The position numbers were made by a program, and so were the translations under genes. From the NCBI GenBank assembly GCA_013368325.1, contig JAACJK010000127.1, positions 50,561 to 114,560 of the forward strand: a stretch of 64,000 bases of DNA, written 5' to 3'. Under the pieces are notes generated by a model that saw only the letters and a list, made by a program, of their open reading frames with translations, ran no database searches and was not told where the DNA came from. This DNA comes from Ephemerocybe angulata (taxonomy: Eukaryota > Basidiomycota > Agaricomycetes > Agaricales > Psathyrellaceae). Below, one piece after another: positions 57,381 through 64,000 of this stretch (the stretch's first letter is position 1; each line of letters starts with the position of its first letter).

Positions 57381-60229
57381 ATAGCATACCCTGCGAGCGA
57401 GACATAGGTACGACGAGCAGGCCATTCCATATACGGCGCCATCCACACCCGCAGCGACATATCCGTTCCACCCATAAACAGGTGCGAGGCAGTGCACGCT
57501 TACTGCTGCCCATCCTCGAGGTACACTTCATATCCACTCGAGGCAGTCTTTATATCTACTGGAGGCATCTTTCTTATGCAGATGTACGGTATCGAGAACT
57601 GGTTACCTTCCGCAGCCGCATTGTGTAGTTAATACTATTTTTTGCCTCAAGCTCGAATCTCCGAGCCGCAGGATATCGCCCGCGGTGCGTTCAGGCACCC
57701 ATTTCCCCTCCACATACTCGAACGAACCCACCGTACCACACCGCGTCCACATATACATCTCCGAATCAGAATACCATACCGAATACCATATCCCCAGTAC
57801 GCACTCCTCACATTCTGTGCATTCCTCCGAGTCGTCGCCTATCCCATCCTCAACGTCTAGATCTTCTCCTCTATAATCTCCTCTAAGCTAAATGTCCCAT
57901 ATCGAGACTACCGGCACGATGCAGCAACTAACCCTGAAAAAGCTCAAGAAAGTCCTCCTCCTTCCACCCGCCGGCTATCATCACACAGTCTAATCCAATC
58001 GTAGTACACACCCCATTTCTTGTTAGAGTACCCAAAATCAGCCACCCCATGCCCAGCTTTCATTATGAATATACTGACCCCCCACGCGGCGGATGGTTCT
58101 CCTGAATGGTCGAGGATCCGCAGTGGCGTTTCGCCCTCCCTTTAGATATGGGCAAAAGTGCTGTAAGCGACACGGGTGGGCTGTGTGGTTTAAGGTATTT
58201 CGAAATCCGGGACGTGTGGAGCCTTCCTTCCTCGTGCTCGGAGCCTGGGGATACTCGAGGTCTTTCTCCTAATGAAATGTATCATATCGAAAACTAGTTT
58301 AACTACCTCCCGTCCCGCATTGTGCAGTTAATATACCAATTTTACTAAAAATTAAACTCGAGTATCGACACCGAGCCGCCGGGTGTTACCCACAGGACGA
58401 CCACACACCCCATTTCGCTTCCACACTCGAAAGAACCCACCTCACCACACTACGGACACATAGTACACATATGCAGAACCGAATACTCACCCCACATATC
58501 CTGAGGCAGAGTACCCCCACCCCTCCCCGCCTATCCCATTCTCGATCTCCTCCAATCTCCTCGAGGCGTCTCTCTAATCTAAATGCCCCATACCAAGAAC
58601 TAACAACCTTCCGCAGCCGCACGATGCAGGAATTAATCTTCGATAATGGGTGCCTCGTTTAGTGCGGAGTAATTCGCACTGAGGCTCAGCTGTTCCTGAA
58701 TGGGATAAGCTTGAACATAATGATAATGATAATGATACCTACATCCCTCGAACAAACTCACGATCCTCTTATCTTTCCAACCGCCGGCTATCACCCACAC
58801 CCCAGTCGTAGTATACACCCCATTTCTCGTTAGAGGGCCCAATAAGAGTTCTCTCTCTAACTTAAATGTCCCGTCACGAGAGCTGATGACCTTCCGCACC
58901 CGCACCGCAGCAAGTAATCTTACCTGTACCCATCGAACGCGCTCAAGATCTCCTTAACCGCCGGCTATCACTGCCCCCACCCGAGTCGTAGCGCACACCC
59001 CATTTCCCCTTCCTTACCCAATAATCGGAGGAACTACGGTCCACATTCACGGGGACATACCGCACTAAACGCACGTACAAGCACACTCGCACACCAAGTT
59101 AAGCCACCACGTTCCCGAAATTTGAAATACCTTAAAGCACAAGCACCATGCTCCCGCCCGTTTTACCTATATCGAAGCAAGACGCCACTGCGGATCCGGG
59201 CCCATCCAGGAATTTGGTTATGTACATACCACCTTCTACCGCTCGTTCTTACCTCTCATAAATCTATACATGAACATAGACTTAATGTCGCCTAGCTATA
59301 GGGAGAAGGACTGCAAGTGGAAAGGTTTTATATCCTTAGAAACCGGTCGTTTGCAGGCAGCGATCTCATGTAACTACGTATGGAGGACTCGACGCAAGGC
59401 ACAGAACACTCACATCCTAACACGCGACGGTTCGCGCCCTCCAGCGCGGTGCTCGTCACACCACGAGGCGTCAAAGTATAACAATCAACGTACGTCTCGA
59501 CACCACGAGCCGCCAGATACCCATCATAACACCCCAAGCTCACATACATATTGTATCATCCAGACCTGAGGGTCCCAGTCTGAGGTGTCAATGTCACTCT
59601 TATTTCAGATCCCCTTCCCGTCCGAGGGCGAGCTGGGTTCAGTACGGTGCGCAAGAGCAAGACAGGACGCCGGGATGCCGAGGGTTCGGTGGGGGATTTT
59701 GAGCTTAAGGTGGATACTGGATAGACGAGGTCACTTCCCAATCCGCAGGCCGACGGCACTGCATCGTGTGTGACTGACTGGCGGAATCTTGAGCTTGTTC
59801 GAGGGATATAGGATTGGATTATTTGCCACACGGTGCGGCTGAAGAAGGGTGTTGCGCTCAATACGGTACATTCAGATTAGATTATTGTTTGGCCTCCGAG
59901 TTGAGGAATGGTAGGGTTGTCGAGGATCAGTATGAGAGGGGACCGTGACATGTGTGCTACTTACATCGCCTCTGAGTGGTTGACAGGATATGATTATTTT
60001 GAGCGAGTGAGTATGTATGTCCGTACCGGGGACCTTGGGGCTGGATATGCAGTATGATGGGTGATATGAAGGTGACGGTTGAGCCGTACGTAGGTTGTTA
60101 TTTAAGCTTTGACGCCTCATGATATGACGAGCACCGCGCGTGGAGGGTACACACAGTGTGGTAGAATGCGAGCGTGCTGTGTATGTGTCTTCAAGTTCCA
60201 GTGCTCCGTAAGCGAGTGAATACAATATG
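57381..60229. repeat. Subtelomeric mosaic of short repeats (right arm)
   Basis: Mirror of the 27.1-33.6 kb mosaic but less than half as long. 57410-57600 matches 33310-33470 reversed (ggcgccatccacacccgca, tgcgaggcagtgcacgc). The gcagccgcacgatgca block is at about 57605, 58312, 58612 and 58895. The atccgcagtggcgttt block is at about 58115 (+) and reversed at about 59190. 59900-60220 matches 27330-27640 reversed. No gene is supported. Confidence 0.75.
58641..58736 (+). mobile_element. SINE-like short element with ATAATG tail (copy B)
   Basis: AGTGCGGAGTAATTCGCACTGAGGCTCAG, split here as hairpin GTGCGGAGTAATTCGCAC plus CTGAGGCTCAG, then TGTTCCTGAATGGGATAAG and an (ATAATG)n tail. It aligns along its core with the copy at 50610. 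The corresponding repeat at 28376-28412 (reversed) runs straight from AATCTT to ACCTACATCCC; here about 96 bases intervene. It begins about 20 bases further 5' than copy A (cgataatgggtgcctcgttt), suggesting copy A is 5'-truncated. Confidence 0.65.
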
Positions 60230-61194
60230 ACCGACCTCCTGGATGCACACGGATCCTCAGTGGCGTTTCGCTTTCACTTTAGATAATATAAGTACGAGTT
60301 GGGTAAAACGGGCGGGGGCCTGGTGCTGTGTGGTTTAGGAATTCAAATTTCGGGAACGCGGTGTCTTAACTCGGGAGGTGCGAGCATATGTTAGAATCGC
60401 AATATGTGCATTTAGTCACACTGAAGGAGCGACGTGTCTTCATCTCTCCTCTTCCACCGTCGGGTCGTTCTTGACTATTTGGCCTCGAGATCGCTCGTTC
60501 TTCTTCCATGTTGTGCGTGTGATGTTGCGAGGAGGTATAATTGTCGAAGATGGTGAACCCTTGGTACCCCGACATTGACCCTGAGCTTATACGCAACTGC
60601 GCCATTGGACACGCCACGAGTTACGCGTGAGGCGCGAAAGACGCCGGCTAATGCAGGCGCTTAAGCGAAGCTGACTCGTAAAGGTGCTGAGGGCTACACC
60701 GTAGGTACTTCAACCACACTCGCGCAGTATTGGCGCAGTATGGACTCAGTCATGCTCAAGCAGCTTAGGTGCTTAGGTACTACAAGGGACGCGCAGCTAT
60801 GCCCGATGGCCGAGGCGTAGTCATGGCCGAGGCCGAAGCGCAGACAGGGAGGCTGAACAAGCGCAGTCTTATGATGGATGCTGGAGCCGAATTGCATGGC
60901 CGTCGCTAGAACCATCCTCCCAGCTGTCCTTTGCTTTCGGTCATAGACGCGCAGCCCGAGCCACCTTTGTGCGACATTGGCATGGACTCCAGGGCGAGAT
61001 GATCTTAGGAATAGCCGAGTAAAGGCATCAAACGATGGGCGCGGAGGCGAATATGGCCCGACATATGGGTTTGGAGGCGGGATCTTGAAAACCTTTAAAG
61101 AGAGAGGACGGCCAACGATGATTCCCCCATCAACATTCAGACCGGCATGGCAGGTATATCCATAGCAGTCTTCAAGCTCACTGTAGCGATCTTC
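60230..61194 (+). repeat. Inverse copy of the hydrolase promoter and first codons
   Basis: Matches 26252-27200 reversed. At 61162-61164 the hydrolase ATG is ATA; the following codons (AVFKLTVAIF) remain recognisable until 61194, where similarity stops abruptly and large-gene sequence begins. It is a dead 5' relic of the enzyme gene at 24075-26263. Confidence 0.85.
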
Positions 61195-62070
61195 GTGGAG
61201 AGGAGGATGTGGGTTGGAGTCGTGCGACGTCGCACCCGAGCCGATGCTCGTCGTCACCGCTACGCCCATCGTCGGCTTCGAAGTTGTAGAATAACTCAGT
61301 CTTAGCATCTCGTCGAGTTCTTCGTTCTCCGAATGTTGTGGATGTGATGCAGGTGGGTTGGAGAACTATGCAAATCATCGTAGTTGTGGTTGTGGTTGTG
61401 GTTGTGGTTGTGGTGCGAATGTAAAGATGTATCCAAACTCTCGCGTGTCTGGGGCTCCAGAGGCTGAAGCGAGCTACGCGCCGAGGAAGTGGCGGACGCA
61501 GAGGAAGAAGAAGACGAGAACGAAGAAGTCCGAAGACCTTGGACCTGGGCGCAAGCGGGTGTCCGTACTGGGCGTCACAGGGCGGACGAAGGGGCCTGCC
61601 GAGCCGGTCGCGGGCGTAGAGAGGCGCGGGGGAGAGGACAAGGTTGGCGCGGAGGTGGAGGAGGACTCGGAGGAGGGAATGGCGGTGCGGCTTGGGCGGG
61701 CCACGGCGGGGAGAGCGGGGGACGAAGGGCGGTCGTCTGGATGGACGGATGGACTGTGGCTTGGGTTGGTGGATGGAGATGAGTGGGGGTGGGGTAGGAC
61801 GTACGATGGTTGGGTACGCGGTGGACGCTCGACTATCTTGCTCAGACCCCGGTCATTCTGGAACTCTTTCTCCAAGTTGAATCGCTCTTTCGATGTCGCC
61901 CAAATATAAAGAGAGTGGGACTAAGAGACTCAGAGACGCAGTCTTTAGTTGTAGAGAGAGAAAAAGAAGAAGAACAAACAGACAGTTATAACTTATGACG
62001 CCCAAAAGATCCTTTGATTGGCATCAACGTCTGGAACATACATTGTGTAACCCAGTCTTCGCGGTTGCGA
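61195..62070 (-). pseudogene. 5' fragment of the large-gene family (copy C, minus)
   Basis: Closest to the copy at 11.5-12.3 kb. Reading leftward: flank blocks at 62070-61890, the conserved GTACGTCCTACCCCAC donor region near 61803, ARPSRTAIPSSESSSTSAP near 61710, a GTGGTT hexamer run (61376-61412) and EMLRLSYSTTSKPTMGVAV near 61310. The gene is cut at 61195 by junction with the hydrolase relic. Confidence 0.7.
61376..61412. repeat. GTGGTT hexanucleotide repeat
   Basis: About five tandem GTGGTT units. The sister copy at about 12079-12110 (reverse orientation) has only two to three imperfect units, so the run has expanded here. Confidence 0.85.
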
Positions 62071-62289
62071 CTCCCAGTATGTAGCCAGCTCACCCGGCCC
62101 TCTACAATTTCCAACAGCTGCAAAAGTGATAGCTGCAAAGGTGATATGGCTTCAAGCCTTAATATTCTCAAGATACCTTTCATCGTCGTTCACGCCCCAC
62201 CCGAATCGACTGCGAGCTTTAGATAAGCACATGATCATGGACCGGAGAAAGACGTTCTAACAGGCATGCCTTTCATTGGTACCTTCAGG

Positions 62290-62942
62290 TCAAGGTGTCT
62301 CGAGCTCGCTAGCTACAATTCTCCCGATTCCCTCCATGATAGAAGAACATAGGGAGGCGAAACGCGCTTCCCCGTGGATGTTCCATACAAACAGAATAGG
62401 GTCTTTCTGACATTCTCTACCCCACTCCATCTGCATCAGCAGCTCTTGTAGATTCTCAGTACGTCCCTCGGCTTTGAGAAATCGAATGTAGTGGTCCATG
62501 GTACTCTCCTTTATGATACCAAATGCATGGAGATCTATGAAGAGCGCCCAGACGAATTGCTCCCAAGGTTTTAATTCAATAGATTCGAATGCCTAAGCGC
62601 TGTGTCAGATAATATGAGGGTGCAAAAAGACGGACTCACAACATCAAACTTGGACCTGGCTAGATGCTCGAGCATAGAGCGGAATTGTGCGCCGTGGTTT
62701 GTCTTTTCCTTTTGGTCCTTGTCTTTGAGGAGCTCGTATATCTTCATTGAAATGACAGCAATGACCATTGCGTCTTGTGTATAATGAATGCAAACTAGGA
62801 AGGCCTTGAGAAGTCTCAGGGGATGCTTCACGAAGACGAATGTTTCCGCCATGCGTTCGCTGATAGCATTGATTTCTCCCTCGGCTTGAGCTCTTCCAAG
62901 TTGGTATTCGGGCCCAGAAGAAATCTTTGCGTCTAAGGACAT
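62290..62942 (-). CDS. Hypothetical protein, telomere-proximal
   Basis: Two exons, 62942-62640 and 62592-62290, joined across a 47-nt intron (GTGAGT to GCTTAG), giving 201 aa. It starts MSLDAKISSGPEYQLGRAQAEG and has helical stretches (EGEINAISERMAETFVFVK, LRLLKAFLVCIHYTQDAMV, SMLEHLARSKFDV), then KPWEQFVWALFIDLHAFGI, HYIRFLKAEGRTENLQELL and SLCSSIMEGIGRIVASEL. There are no Cys-rich motif, signal peptide or membrane span. Clean splice signals and a consistently amphipathic pattern argue for a real gene or a recent fragment of one. I recognise no family. It is the last gene before the telomere, about 930 bases from the repeat tract. Confidence 0.55.
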
Positions 62943-63873
62943 GTGCGAACGGACTGACCCTCTGGTTGAGATGGATTGTTGGAGATTAAACGCTGTGAGA
63001 ATTCTACTGGCTTTGGGTTCCCGGTTTTATATCTGGCCTCCAGCAGAAACACACGCCACGCGGTGGCGTATAATAAGCTGGCCCATACAAGCACACCAGT
63101 GAGGTAGTTCCGGAGTGGGGCAACAATACCTTCAAACCTACTACCTACCAGTGGTCTATTTGGCGGTTCACACTATCCAGTGATACTTTCGTGTACCTCG
63201 CCGTGGATGGACTGTGCGCGATTGTACCCGTCGAGATAACCAGTAGTTTACCTTAGCGCCACGTCCTAGTGTGTGTTTTACCTTAGCGCCACGTCCTAGT
63301 GTGTGTTTGGGCTCACCAGAATACATTATTGCATTTCGATCCCCACTTGGTGGCGACAACCCTTTGGGGCAACAGGCAGCCCAGGCTGTATGTTTGACAC
63401 ACTGGGCAGATATGTAGGCACTTCAGCGAGATAAGGAGGTCCTTTACGGGTCAAGCGACCTACAGCCCTTGAATTATGATGCAACCACAATGTCGCTTTC
63501 GTACATAAACCCAGGGTTTAGCACCGGCCCCAGTCCACCGAAGCAGGCGCTGACGGCGATTCGGATTGGCCATTTTCGCTATCATCTGACAGACTGCTAT
63601 GTCGACAGCCAATGTGCTCAGAGCCGGTGCCTGCGAGAGATTGACGAGGATGCGGCATCTCGTCCCTAACTAGAATACGAATCGCGCACTCGGGAGTTAT
63701 CCGGCTCTAAAGCGCCGTCATAGCGGCATTCCACCTGGTAAATCCAGCGATCTTGATGTCATATACACTTAATAACGCAGTGCCTACGATAGAACCTCGG
63801 CTATTATAACTATCTACTCAAGTAAGTCCAGAGCCTGTGGCGTTGAGAACTTCGTTACCACATCCAGTGTCAT
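62943..63873. other. Telomere-adjacent unique sequence
   Basis: No gene supported; the frame at 63469-63669 (66 aa) has no motif. It contains the 30-bp tandem duplication at 63247-63306 and no degenerate telomere repeats, so the change to perfect TTAGGG is abrupt. Confidence 0.5.
63247..63306. repeat. Perfect 30-bp tandem duplication
   Basis: Two identical 30-base units beginning tttaccttagcgccacgtcc stand head to tail. Perfect identity suggests a recent event. Confidence 0.95.
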
Positions 63874-64000
63874 GGTTAGGGTTAGGGTTAGGGTTAGGGT
63901 TAGGGTTAGGGTTAGGGTTAGGGTTAGGGTTAGGGTTAGGGTTAGGGTTAGGGTTAGGGTTAGGGTTAGGGTTAGGGTTAGGGTTAGGGTTAGGGTTAGG
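63874..64000 (+). repeat. Telomere, (TTAGGG)n
   Basis: About 21 perfect TTAGGG units from 63874 to the last base, G-rich strand reading 5' to 3' toward the end, the orientation of a right-hand chromosome end. The tract reaches the window's edge, so its true length is unknown. Confidence 0.98.

Noticed and set aside
1..64000. tRNA, rRNA or CRISPR array
   Set aside because: No tRNA-like A/B box pairs with a clover-leaf, no rRNA-like conserved stretches and no regularly spaced repeats were recognised; CRISPR is not expected in a fungal nucleus.

Overview
The window is the right end of a fungal nuclear chromosome, most likely from an agaricomycete (mushroom-class basidiomycete). It ends in about 21 uninterrupted TTAGGG units reading outward, so the last base is at or very near a chromosome tip. 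Genes have short GT-AG introns of about 47-130 nt. The recognisable proteins fit such genomes: a multi-spanning membrane protein, F-box proteins, a MYND-finger protein and a secreted TAP-like alpha/beta hydrolase. There is no bacterial-style operon. No database search was possible; all family calls rest on motifs and on comparisons made by eye inside the window.

Layout. 3.0-11.2 kb holds three paralogous genes for small secreted proteins with a lysine/glutamate-rich middle and a C2H2-like Cys/His motif. Between and after them (4.2-8.1 kb and 11.5-14.6 kb) lie decayed copies of a large gene. 15.2-26.3 kb is ordinary gene space: an eight-exon membrane protein, an F-box protein (minus) and a TAP-like hydrolase (minus). 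26.3-33.6 kb is a non-coding mosaic of short repeats in both orientations. 34.5-41.3 kb carries the one largely open copy of the large gene (about 1,880-2,000 aa, low complexity with a C-terminal coiled coil). Then come an acidic small protein (minus) and a MYND-finger gene (42.9-45.1 kb). 46.4-57.1 kb carries many minus-strand fragments of the large gene, interrupted by a second, intact F-box gene and a truncated copy of the first. 57.4-61.2 kb is a second repeat mosaic, 61.2-62.1 kb another large-gene fragment, 62.3-62.9 kb a small hypothetical gene, and then telomere.

The dominating structure is inverted duplication. Sequence from about 26.2 to 36 kb reappears, shortened and reversed, between about 55 and 61.2 kb, including the promoter and first codons of the hydrolase gene. 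The F-box gene at 19-20 kb is likewise mirrored by the broken copy at 52.2-53.0 kb.

Most unusual items: (1) a very short SINE-like element found twice with a simple-repeat tail, each copy with a matching empty site elsewhere in the window; (2) the amplified large gene family whose 481-nt intron and flanking exon edges recur as a module; (3) the secreted KE-repeat/zinc-finger family. No functional pathway linking the genes is evident; what they share is their subtelomeric location.
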